Assembly: GCA_030435675.1 (NCBI GenBank)
Contig: CM059621.1
Coordinates: forward strand, 10,292,001-10,356,000
Source: Steinernema hermaphroditum
Taxonomy: Eukaryota; Nematoda; Chromadorea; Rhabditida; Steinernematidae
Direction: 5' to 3'
Length of the DNA stretch: 64,000 nt
Position numbers and translations under genes: made by a program. Positions 35,067 to 46,500 of this stretch are shown here, piece after piece (the first letter of the stretch is position 1; every line of letters begins with the position of its first letter). Under the pieces are notes generated by a model, which was not told where the DNA came from, made no database searches, and saw only the letters and a list, made by a program, of their open reading frames with translations.

Positions 35067-36835
35067 GACTCTCCTCCAGAATCCTTCCCACTTCGAATTC
35101 CCTCGTTCTTTGTTTGTACACAAAGTAAATACAAAGTAAATTTCAACTTGTTGTCGGGACCACTCCCACGTTAGGGACTTTCTCGGTTGAAGACGCTCGG
35201 TGACGTGGGCAGAGGGACTTGAGACGCACAATCGCACCTCACATTTCATCAGCCATTTGACGCCTCGAAGAAAGACAGATGCGCTAATGAATAGCGACGA
35301 GCGGTTCCAAGGCCCTACCACCGGCCATTTGGCGTCGTCTCCGACGTCCGAACCCTTCGGGCTATGTGCGAACTCTTATCAGCTTCTCATCCGGTGAGAG
35401 GAGCCACTGGACGGAAGTCTGATAGGAGAGTCGCGCTATAGCCTGGCCACTTCGCCCGCAGCTCCGTTCCTCGTCTTTTTTGTCCATCGAGATCCATCTT
35501 CTACGACCTTCATCTACTTTCCCTGGTTCAACCGAATCTCCAACGAGTGAAGGAGGTGAAAAAAGAAAATGTCACCTTCGGCGCACTTGGAGATTCGCGC
35601 CCGGAAGATTTCGTTGGAATTGAAAGAATTTAAACATCGAAACCTGCAAACCTAATGATTGTTTCCAGGTCAACGATGGAGGAAAAATTGAGGCCCACCC
35701 CCATCTCTTTATTCATGTAAGGTACTCGATGTGTATACTGTAGACTACCATCACATCCACTCTGCTTCTTCGATGCCTGAATATGAATAAATGCAGTTTG
35801 TCCCAGTTTCTCAGTGCCCTCGAGGTGTGGGTCAGAGCATACTCCCATTGAGCATTGGTGTGCTCTAGGAGAGTCTTTGCCGAAAATCTGTTGTCAAGAA
35901 GGGGAGGGGATACGGCCTAACATTGTAAACGCTTCTTCGAAGAGAACGCCGGGTTTCCTTCACACAATTCAAGAGCAAAAACACGAGCGCATAATCTCTT
36001 TTACTGTTCCAGATATTTTTCCGCAACGGCTACGGTACAACAGGCGGTCAGTTCGCGCGATTTGATCGGTTTTGTTTAAAATTTGTTGAAAGCCAATGCT
36101 GCTGTATGCTTTCTCTGGATTCCAAGAATGATTCTGAGAACAATGTTGAGATGAGGCTGCATTGGGAAGGATAGTTTCCGAGATCGGTCAATGTCTACCG
36201 GTCTTTTTCCTTTTCGACCAGTCTCATGTTTTTTCCTCTTGGAAATGAGTTCCTTCACTTCTGTCTGGATGCCCTCTTTGGGACGCGCTGTAGATCATCC
36301 CGTCGTGTTTCGCTATCGAAGCGCAGTAAAACAAAAAATAGCAGATAGAGTTTAAGAGCTTGTGCGACCTGAAAACTCGAAATCTATCTGAAATATTTGC
36401 GTTCACATTTGTTCTGCATATCTTTCTTTTAAGCTGCTTTAAAGAAGTTGATGCAAATCCTACATTTTTGCTCCGTATTCACTGTTTTTAATAATTCCAG
36501 AACTTCTCAGCTGCAATTTTGAGTGATCCTATTTCGCGCAAACTGGCCGGACACCCGTACGACAAGCCTCCGTTTTCGAGATCTGCCCTTTTTCAGAGTG
36601 ACTCCAAAGTGGCCCCAACACGGGTTCTCACTTTTGGCGCTTTTCTAGACTAACAAGGGATGTACTCGAAGTAATACACGCCGATTTGGCTGAAACTTTG
36701 TAGACTGGTAGAGCCATAGCCATGAAGTGCAGCGACGTATGCCGCACCGGTAGCATCTAATGGGAGAGGGTCTAAAAGTAGGTTAAAAGATAGGGGTTTG
36801 GCGATATAGTGCTGTTAAAGCCTATTACAGGCGAT
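35067..36835. other. intergenic region, no gene recognised
   Basis: Only short frames without splice support. No repeats were recognised until the SINE pair at 36836. Confidence 0.5.
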
Positions 36836-36980
36836 GAGCGTGTGGTATAGTGGTTAGCGTGCTGAATTACCACGCACTTTTTTCCACCGGGTTCGATCCC
36901 CGTCGACGGCAGAACGTTTTTTTCGGTTTTATTATCTTCGCCAATGTCTTCGAACCCATTTAAAATTGCACGAAAGTCGC
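36836..36980 (+). mobile_element. tRNA-derived SINE copy, plus orientation
   Basis: The tRNA-like head (36836-36911) has an A-box-like TGGTATAGTGGTTAG and a B box GGTTCGATCC, and ends TCGACGGCAG. The anticodon-arm equivalent pairs GCGTG with CACGC but encloses a 9-nt loop, so it is not a functional tRNA. A unique tail follows (AACGTTTTTTTCGG... CTTCGCCAATGTC...) and matches the tail of a second, inverted copy at 37050-37190. Confidence 0.68.
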
Positions 36981-37049
36981 ATTTACGAGAGTCGCATAAC
37001 GACCACACACAGTGATAACGTAATGGTAACCCGGTTAGAGCTCCTATTG

Positions 37050-37190
37050 CCTAAAATTAAACGGTTTTCGTCCATTTTAAATGAGGTTAAGGACATTGGC
37101 GAAGATAGTAAGGCCGAAAAAAACGTTCTGCCGTCGACGGGGATCGAACCTGGCGGAAAAAAGTGCGTGGTAGTCCGGCACGCAATTGTA
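37050..37190 (-). mobile_element. tRNA-derived SINE copy, minus orientation, 5' truncated
   Basis: The reverse complement of this segment matches the copy at 36836-36980 through the B box (GGTTCGATCC), the TCGACGGCAG end and the tail, at roughly 85 to 90 percent by eye. It lacks the A box: homology stops at GCGTGCCGG, again with a GCGTG/CACGC stem. About 70 bp separate the two inverted copies, so the pair forms a foldback. Confidence 0.65.
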
Positions 37191-38229
37191 GGTAAGAAGG
37201 CTGGGTCTCTGAAAAGATGTACGTTAGTATTTGTGCCTGAAACCTGGACAGAATAGTTGGACGAACCCCGTTTTATGACCCCTGGGTTCGCTCCTCCAAA
37301 CCTCGGAGACAACTTCGAAACACGAAGGCCCGAATCGGACGCGTCTTCCTAGTCGACGGGACAAACGTGGCCAATAGATGGACACTCGTTTCCGATTTAA
37401 CACACTATGTTGTAATAAAGCACATCGTATGAGCTGTAAACCCTCCCTTGAACGCTCTCGACTCCCAGGACTGTCACCACTTTCAATAGTTTGAATAGTT
37501 GTCACAGTCTTTAATGCTTCTATCAACAAGAAGCCCGTCCAAATCGGTCGCCGCTGAACCTGACCATCGAAAGCGGATGAGCCCCGTGGTGTCTTATCCA
37601 CTCCCGTCGTGCTTCACGGCGCCCGAGTGGCGCGGCGGTCGTTGCGCAACAGCCAATCCGCTAACTCCCCTGGCGGTATACGGTGGCGTCGACGCTCCAG
37701 TCATCCTCCGCGCAGCGTCCCACGCGGGCCCGATTCGGCTTCGGGGGCGTCGGCGTCCTCGCCGCCATTAGCGCTTCCGAGGTCCTCGAGTCGAGGGGCT
37801 TCCGGGAAGAAGCTGCCGGCCCCATGGGTGGTCCTTCCGTCCCTTCTGGCCTCCGAGGAGAAGCGGCTCCCTTTCCGGCAGTAGGAAAGGTCACCGCGCG
37901 CAGCCCTGCCGCTCTTTTGCTGCTACAGTATTCTGTGTGGCGCACAAGGGTTGGTTGGCTCGGAGGTCCCGGCTGCCGATAATCCGCGCGCTTCTCATCT
38001 TTCAAAATCCACCTGGTGCTCATGCCTCGATTTGCATAGCGATCTGTTTGCGCATTAATTAGGGCTGCGCACTCAAGTCTCGCCCCCGAGTTCGTCCCTT
38101 TCCGGCGACCTTTGGGCCCAAAACACGTTTGGGTTATCCCCGGAAGGTAATCCGCTTTCGTTCGGCGAAACAACAAGTCCGATAGCCCGCGTTGCCACTC
38201 TCTCGCGTTCGTAGCCGCCGCTTTCAGAG
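37191..38229. other. GC- and CpG-rich 5' flank of the LIM-homeobox gene
   Basis: From about 37600 to 38229 base composition becomes GC-rich. A long minus-strand frame (37661-38704) overlaps the LIM exons antisense and is judged a shadow. No convincing upstream exon was found; the region likely contains promoter sequence. Confidence 0.45.
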
Positions 38230-39764
38230 ATGCTCTTCCTCCACCTCGGCGAAGACGACCCTCACCTGCAGTCCCCGCTCGACGACAAGGATTCGCTGCT
38301 CGACGCCCCTCCCGCGACCGTCCCCTCCGCCATCGCCGACCTGTGCCCTCTGAATACTTCTCCAGGTGTGCGCACACCGAAGGTCCTTTCCAGTGGAAAG
38401 TCGAAAAATTTCCTGACTTGCAGGACTCTGTATCGGCTGTCACTGTCCCATAGTCGATCGCTATTTCCTCATGGTCGGCGAGTCGCAGTCCCACTGTTGG
38501 CACCAGGAGTGCCTCAAGTGCACCATATGCGAGACGAACCTCCAGGCCTTCGGCTCCTGCTTCCTCCGCGACGGACTCGTCTACTGTCGCCAGGACTACA
38601 GCGAGTAGGCCTCGCCGTCGTTTCGGAGAACCCCCGATTTTTAGAAGGTTCGCCAAGCAGTGCGACCGGTGCTCGACATTCCTGGACCTCAACGACATGG
38701 TCATGCGAGCGCGCGGCCGCGTCTACCACGTCCACTGTTTCGTGTGCTCCATCTGCCAAATTCCTCTCCGTCCGGGACACATGTTCGCCCTTGGTGCAGA
38801 AGGCTCTCTCTTCTGCCAGAGTACGCCCTCTTCCTCAAGTTCCTACTCACAGTGCCTTTCTTAGACCACTACGAGCCTCTGCTCGCCTTCGGGCACAACG
38901 TGGAGCCCTCGATCTACGATTCACCCAACTTGGTCGCCTCGCTGACCTCCGCGGACACGTGCAAGAGCTCCCGGCGGCCCAAGAAAGAGGAGACGCTCTC
39001 GGACGGTAAGTTCGCCCCCGGCTCTAGTTAGACGCCGTAAAACGCCGAAGCGATGGACCTCCGTCGCATATTAATCCGCCGCACATGTCTGCACTGCTAC
39101 CGTATCCTCCCGCTAATTGGACAGCGAAACGGCGTTCGTGGCGCATATGGACGATGCCGCGGGCGGCCGAGGGCGCCAATTACCACGGCTCGGCGCGCAA
39201 ACTGAAACAACACCCGAGTCGTGTTTACCCGTGAATACAACTGCAGACTCAAGGCGCACGCTTAGATAGCCTACCGTAGTCCTTTTCAGCGGACACCGAG
39301 ACCAACGAAGACGACTCGGCCTCTGGAAGTCGCTCGAAGAGGATGAGGACGAGCTTCAAGCATCACCAGCTGCGCACCATGAAAAACTACTTCCACCTGA
39401 ACCACAACCCCGACGCGAAGGACCTCCACAGCCTCGCCCAGAAGACGGGCCTCACGAAGCGCGTCCTCCAGGTAGGGAGAACCGCCGGGATCCAAACATC
39501 GCGCTCCTCTAGGTGTGGTTCCAAAACGCCCGCGCCAAGTACAGAAGGTCATGCGGGTCAAGTGCGAGCGGGAGTGTCACCATAGGTGGAGTGGCGGGGA
39601 CCCGGGAGAGCTCCAGCGCTTCTCCCTCACTTCGGAGCCCCTCAGCTGCCGTGGAGTCCGCTTCTTCCAGCTACTTCCAACACTCCGTCAGTCCGACCTC
39701 GGACGACTCTGGCGCCACCTCGAAGACCCTCACCGAGTTCTTCGAGCACGGCCAGGTGCTCTAG
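38230..39764 (+). CDS. LIM-homeodomain transcription factor, apterous/LHX2/LHX9 class
   Basis: Nuclear developmental regulator. The start at 38230 lies 2 nt after an acceptor-like CTTTCAG. LIM1 reads CIGCHCPIVDRYFLM ... HCWHQECLKC ... CRQDY; LIM2 reads CDRCSTFLDLNDMVMRARGR ... HCFVCSICQIPL, followed by NHYEPLL as in LHX2/9. The homeodomain (KRMRTSFKHHQLRTMKNYF, NHNPDAKDLHSLAQKTGLTK, VLQ|VWFQNARAKYRR) is nearly the apterous/LHX2/9 sequence, not LMX1 or LHX1; helix 3 is split by a 41-nt intron. The C-terminus is Ser-rich and ends LTEFFEHGQVL. The stop TAG is at 39762-39764. About 355 residues in six exons. In C. elegans the matching class member is ttx-3, an interneuron fate gene; that role is inferred only. 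Confidence 0.92.
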
Positions 39765-39861
39765 CTCGCCTCTCGATCTTAGGCGACTGTCACATTCCTT
39801 CACTTCATGTTATTATTACGATATTAGCAGTTCTGGGGATCGAGATATAAAACAATGTACA

Positions 39862-40893
39862 TCAGTGGGCTTTCGTCGAACCGACCTTCCTCATCTCGGC
39901 GTTCAGGCGTTTGTACGTTTCGTGCATGCGCTCTCGCGTCGCTGCGGCCAGCTCGTTGGCGGTTTCGAAGTCCCTCGAGTCGATCGGTTCCAGAGCTTCG
40001 ATAACTACATGTCCGTTCCGTTCGAACTTGCTACTTGTCTAGAAAACAAACAATATTCTATATCTCCAGCATTTGTCGGTTATAAAATAAATAGGGCATA
40101 TATTGACAGCCACTTACGTAGTCGTAGAACGGTTGATATGAGGAGAAGACGACAGGAACAATCGGTATGTTCGCTCTTTTGGCGATGACAAATGCGCCCA
40201 TCTTGAAGGGGAGGAACTCTTCGTCCGGAGACGCATGGCGAGATCCTTCAGGATAGATGAAAACCTTTCTCTAAAACCAACAGTAACTGTATGCGTTAAA
40301 GATCGCCGTACCTTGTGGTTGACGATCGCGTCCATAACGTTGACGAGTGAGTTCTTCGCTTCTTTCCGATTGAAACGGTCCACGTACACGGCGTGGCAAA
40401 GGTAGGTACAGAGATTGAAGCCCGGGATATACTTAAGGCTACTTTTAAGCAGCGACACGCAGTTCTTGGGCCAGCAATGGGTCATCGCTGAATTGAGGGA
40501 TAAATGAGCATGCGCAAAAGGAACTCACTGAACACGTCCAGGGCGCTTTGGTGGTTCGCTACGATGACGAACGGCTCTGCAGACTCAAGTCTCTCGGGAT
40601 GCCTGAGCGTGACTTCCATACCGAGCCATCGAACGGACTGCTGGAACCAGTAGAATATCCGGTAGTGGTTATCAGTGTTTCGACCATACGGTAGAGATAG
40701 GAGAGATGAAATGATGCAGCTCCCAGTTATGCAAAGACCGTACCCTATAACAAGATTCCTTCGTACATCAAAAGAGTTGCTTACCGGTCATAATCATGTT
40801 GAAACGGAATGTCTGCGAAATGAGGCAGAGCAGGGGCACGAGAACCACCAGGGCCACTAGTAACGTCTCGATAAGGAACATCAACGTCGACAT
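39862..40893 (-). CDS. 1-acyl-sn-glycerol-3-phosphate acyltransferase (AGPAT/PlsC family)
   Basis: ER-membrane enzyme that acylates lysophosphatidic acid to phosphatidic acid in glycerolipid synthesis. The start at 40893 lies 3 nt after an acceptor-like GCTTTAG. The N-terminus is a hydrophobic anchor (MSTLMFLIETLLVALVVLVP). Catalytic motif I is NHQSALDVF (NHx4D). A middle motif lies around GFNLCTYLCHAVYVDRFNRK. Motif III is RKVFIYPEGSRH (EGTR-like with Ser) and motif IV is ANIPIVPVVFSSY. The last exon encodes HVVIEALEPIDSRDFETANE and ends GSTKAH with TGA at 39862-39864. About 285 residues, normal for AGPAT1/2. The LHX gene converges on it from the left with about 100 bp between the stop codons. 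Confidence 0.9.
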
Positions 40894-41221
40894 GGCCTAA
40901 AGCAAGAAGCACTCCGTTAGATTGCTTAAGCGGTCCGAAGAACAATGGCGCTCGAGGTGTGAAAGCGTCTAAGAAGGAATTCACTCGTGCACCGAGACTC
41001 GCAAGAATGATAACGGACGCCTGTCACGTTATCGCGGTCGCCCTGGATTGTCATTCGAAATACAATAAAAGCGTGCAGACGAGTTTGTACACAAGAGCAC
41101 GCGCCAAAGGGGCCAAGTGACTGAAGCCTTTTCCGAAAGCAACATTATCATTAGAAAACGGTAAACAATAAATTACAAATATGCAAATGTGCCACAATGT
41201 CCAACAGTAGGAAGCAACAAC
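40894..41221. other. spacer, nothing recognised
   Basis: Upstream of the acyltransferase start and downstream of the tentative minus-strand gene. Contains two plus-strand AATAAA words near 41063 and 41167 that do not follow a plus-strand gene. Confidence 0.4.
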
Positions 41222-41958
41222 TTAGTATCCGGTGATTCTCTCCCATCGGTCACGAAGAGAAGATAGCTGAGAGTAGCGGGGAACCCGAACTTTGTCCGAA
41301 GACGGTTCCGATTCTCCTGGCAGAGAGGAAGTCCGGCGCCCGGCAGCCAGTTACATCGCCAGGGCACTCACGATCACGTGATCATATGAGACTATTGCCG
41401 CCGGCGTGGTCGCCATTCATCTCCAAAGCGATCTTTAGCGTCAACTGACAACGAGAGGAAGCTGAACTGAGTGAAGACTTCGCTCCCGCGCAGGGACGGG
41501 CGAGAACCTTTGTGGTGTGGTGATCCCTGCGCAGTACTCCCAATGAATCGCATGATTGCGAGAAATGCTCGTTATATCAAAGTCCAAACTACGCGAACTT
41601 TGCCCGCTGCTCGCCACTTAAAAGTGGAGCCATATTTCGGGTTTATGTTTTCCTCTCTCGCGAAAATTGTAAATCCGACGAGGTTTTTAACGCTGAAGAT
41701 TCTGAACGGACGCCGAAAGCAGCGAGCGAGACTTCAAGATCTGTTCAGTCAGTATAAGTCTCAAAGCCAAAGTCTCAAAAAGTGTTCCATGCCACATCTT
41801 CCCGAACACCACAAACAGAGAGAAACAGTTTACTCACTGGTCATTGGCGACTTGGACTCTGCTTCCCTATGCTTTAGTTGTTGTCGCACAGCCCTGTCAG
41901 TGACAGTCACCCTATCCACAAATGCGTCAAACCCACCGAAGCCCTTCTCCAGCTTCAT
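41222..41958 (-). CDS. tentative small minus-strand gene, unknown function
   Basis: Not recognised. An acceptor-like TTGAATTTCAG near 42025 precedes an ATG at 41958 that opens KLEKGFGGFDAFVDRVTVT and QLKHREAESKSPM up to a GTGAGT donor near 41840. At the other end, after acceptor TTGTCAG near 41452, come LTLKIALEMNGDHAGGN, an intron, and ESEPSSDKVRVPRYSQLS then RWERITGY with TAA at 41222-41224. The middle (about 41455-41830) could not be joined confidently. The composition looks coding and the orientation is head-to-head with PSMA6, which would suggest a shared promoter near 42050-42160. Alternatively these are two chance fragments. Confidence 0.35.
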
Positions 41959-42130
41959 TTCGGAGTGCCTGCTGTTTGACGAGACAATAGACAATCCCGA
42001 GTGGTCTTGAAACGAAACGCGAGATGACTGAAATTCAAAATGCAAAACGTCGGTTCGCCCTTTCACTCGCCCGCCGACGTCCAAATGTTTTTGTCGCGCG
42101 GACCGCGTTTGGACGGCATTTCCCCTTTGA

Positions 42131-43154
<1,024 letters not shown>

Positions 43155-43595
43155 GTTCGTCCAATCCAGTCTTTGGTGATAATTTATTCTTTTGATTAAT
43201 GAACTTATTTGACGAACATAAGTAAAGTTGGTTTGCGGATTGATCCGTGGAGTGTGTTTTTCCTGTTGAGTCGGTGTTGCTGTTATTTTAGGAGTTTGTG
43301 CATTTCCTTGAAGGTCTGTTTAGTTTGAAGTCGCGTCTTGCTTTGTGTGAGGAGAAGATTAGTTTCAACTGTTGGAATTATGTGAACAAAAGGCTTTTAC
43401 TTGTGGTATATAGGTAACAAGTTGAATACACGCAGTGGCTACTTTGCAATCAGGATAAAACTATACAAACGGCTTGATAATATGCACGATTGCAAATCAA
43501 AAATGACACCCATAACAAAGGAAACGCTATGTACAGAGTGAAAACAAAGGATAACAGGAGAAGACACTAGATACACAACCGAGCGAACGTTGACT
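43155..43595. other. convergent 3' UTRs of PSMA6 and TRIP12
   Basis: 441 bp between the stop codons of two convergent genes. AT-rich with no open frame; it must contain both 3' UTR ends. Confidence 0.5.
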
Positions 43596-46500
43596 TTAGG
43601 TGAGGTGGAAGCCAAGGCACTGCAGGGCCACCGAGAACCTTTCGACGAAGACCTCGTAGCTGGAGTAAGGCGGCACCTTCAAGTAGTTGTAGCACGTCAT
43701 CGCGGAGGGGAGTTCGCTATCGCAGCTGGCGTAGGCGACCGTCTTCTTGACGACTTTGAGGGGCGGATTCAGGGAGCGGAACCCGCCGAACGGTAGACGA
43801 GTGGAGCCTGTGGCGAATTGCAGGAAGTTGCGACGCTGAAAAGGGGCTAGTTGGGGGGAGCGACGCCTGGCGACAAACCTGGTCTGTGCTAAAGGAGAGA
43901 AGCATTTTGATGAGCCACTGCACCTGGGGCGAGTCGTGCGAGTAGCCGTGGTCGGGCTTGATGCCTAAACAGAGAGTGACAACACTGGAGGGCGAAACAT
44001 TCTCACTTTGCTGGAGGGTGGCCACGTTCCAGATCTTCTCGTTGTTCCTCTCGGAGCAGCCACAGAAAAGTTCGTCCATCTCGGACTCGTCGAAGATGCG
44101 CAGCAGGCTAGGGTCGACGACGGAGTTGAATCCTCGGCGGACGGCTTCCATCTCCTTCCTGACGCCTTCTATCAGCTTCCAGTAGACGACGAGCTGAAAA
44201 ATCTAGATGAGCAGGGGAGTGCGCGCAGAGGGAACCTGAATAAACTTGTTGACGTTCGCCTTGTTGACCGCTTTGTTGCGTCCTCCCTTCAGCAGCTCGA
44301 AGGATTCGTCGCCGGGAAGAGTGAAGTACTGCTCCAGGTACTCGAAGTCCTGGTCCTCTGTCAGGGACATCTCCCTCAGACTACGGTAGAACACCTCGTC
44401 CAGCATTTCCAAGTCGAACAGGGAAATGCTGTGCTCCTTACCGAGGAGCCACTTGTAGAAGACAGAACTCATTTGAATGTCAAGCTAAGTACCATACTTT
44501 GGTGACTCGGAGGGGATGGGGCCACTCACCATACGCACGTCCAGGAGGGCTTGGCCCATGAGGCGGCCGATAAATTCAAAGCGCTTCGACCTAGCGTCCA
44601 TTTCCTTCGCCGAGAGACCCTTCACGATCTTGGGGAAGAGCCCGCCGGGAGAGGTCGTGTACTCGGCACGTTGGTCTCCCTCCCCCGTGGAAAGGGGCGA
44701 TCCCAGCCACAGGTCCAGACTGTGCCTCTGCATCTCGCGACTTAGCAACGAGTAGAACTCCAAAGTGGGTCCGAAGCCGGTTCCCGCTTCTCCGGCGAAC
44801 GAGATTTCCACCAAGGCCCTGCAAAAACGATGAGCATACTGTAAGTCAACACGGCGACCGTACTTCGTCATCTGCATGCTCGACATGACGGTCTGGGCGT
44901 TGTTGAGGAGATCATTCCTGTCTACCGTAATCTTCCGGCGCTCGATCCTCGGAGGGGTGGGGCGTGCCGAGTCGCCCTCGCTCTCGCCATCGGCCATGTC
45001 GTTCATGATATAGGTGAGGGCGCGGTCCCTTCCGAAGGCGGTGCAGTACAGTAACGAACGGCGCGTCGAAAACGGGAACAAGAAGGCCCTGAAGGAGACT
45101 ATGAATCCGAGCGGATGGGGCGAGTGCCTACATCTCCTTCACCAGCTGCTTCGTCCACTGGGGAATCTGCTGAGTGGCGACGGAGAGGAAGTCGGAAAGC
45201 TGGCGCGCCACCTTGGAGTTGAGCTTCGTGGAGATGAACTGGGAGTTGCTAATGAGGGAGGCATGGGACGTCGGGGGGACCTCGTCGCTGAAGAGACACC
45301 ACCAGAAGCGATTGAGGCCGTAGAGGGTCCGCAGCAGGACGAGGCTGTCCCTCGAGGGGTCCGATCCGAGCTCGCAGGAGAGCTCTGTGGAGAGATAGTC
45401 GTCGAGAGGCTGCTGCTGGGTGGGGATTTCTCCGTCTGAAAGGGACTCGATGAAGTCCGGAGGCTCTGGCCGGACAGACCTGTCCACAGCTTGTCGTTCG
45501 ACTTCTTTTTCTTCTTGTCGCCCTTCCTCTCCGAAGTGCGTTTGGAGGAAGACGAGGAGGTGCCCGCGATGGAATCGCCGGCCTGGGAAGACTCGCCGCC
45601 TTCGGCCGCTGCACGGAAGTAGAGGGTGTGGGCGGTGCCCCAGATGATTTCCGCGTTGATCTGTCGTTCGCCGTCCAGTCCGTTCACCACGGGCGAGTAC
45701 TGTCGGATCGCCTGAAGCACCGACATCGTGCTTGGGATCCTCGTGTCGCCCATGAAGATCTCAACGGCCCGCGATCCATTCTGGCTCTGGTCCACGGACA
45801 TGCGGGAGCCCTCCTGCTGGTCGTCGCTCATCTCATCGTCTCCGGAGGAGTCGTCGTCTTGGGAGTTCGAGCAGATTCCCCGATCCACCAGGTACCGTTC
45901 TATGGCCGAGATGGATGTGAAAGGGTCGACCTTGATGGAGCCTTGGCCGTTGCGCCACTCCTTGAGCTGCCGGTCGGAAGGGTGTTTGCGGAGGTTGCAC
46001 CTTATCTGGTGGGTTTGGAAGAAGCGCAATGCCTGGGCGCCGCGCAGGCTACTCATCGTGGCGGCGGAGGACATCATGCCGCTCAGGTCGGTGACCCTCA
46101 CTTGGAACTGCTCGAGGTGCGCGATGGTCTGGATGAGTTTGGCGACCAAACGGCCCAAGGGTTCCCAGCTGGAATCCTCCATTGGGCGTAGATTGTCGGG
46201 CTGCAGAAGGACTATCTTTAAGAAGCTTCGATCACACGAATACCTGTAGGTTCATGAACACTGCGGCGAACCTCTTCAGTCGCAGCTTGCGGGGAATGTG
46301 GGTGTCGGACGAGGCACTCGTAAGGTACCGTATGAGTGCGCCAATGACTCCACTGTGGCTCAGCTCGAAAGGCGTTATGTCGTTGGTCACGATGATTGCA
46401 CGCAGGCTGTTCAGCGCGTCGCAGCCATGGTCGGCGTTGCCCTTCAGCTCCAGAAGGCTGGCCACCTTCTTCATCGCGTTGATGACCAGGCTGTCGGCCT

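Noticed and set aside
36836..36911. Functional tRNA gene
   Set aside because: A and B boxes are present but the D and acceptor stems do not pair well and the anticodon loop has 9 nt; a second copy shares a non-tRNA tail, so a SINE fits better.
37661..38704. 347-codon minus-strand frame over the LIM-homeobox 5' region
   Set aside because: It overlaps true LIM exons antisense, lies in GC-rich DNA where stops are rare and has no domain.
38230..39764. LMX1/lim-6 or LHX1/lin-11 identity for the LIM-homeobox gene
   Set aside because: The homeodomain (RTSFKHHQLRTMK, NHNPDAKDL, TGLTKRVLQVWFQNARAK) is of the apterous/LHX2/9 class.
45139..46182. 347-codon minus-strand frame over the TRIP12 linker
   Set aside because: Its first part is the genuine TRIP12 exon; beyond about 45480 the true protein follows a splice into another frame, so the frame as a whole is not a separate gene.
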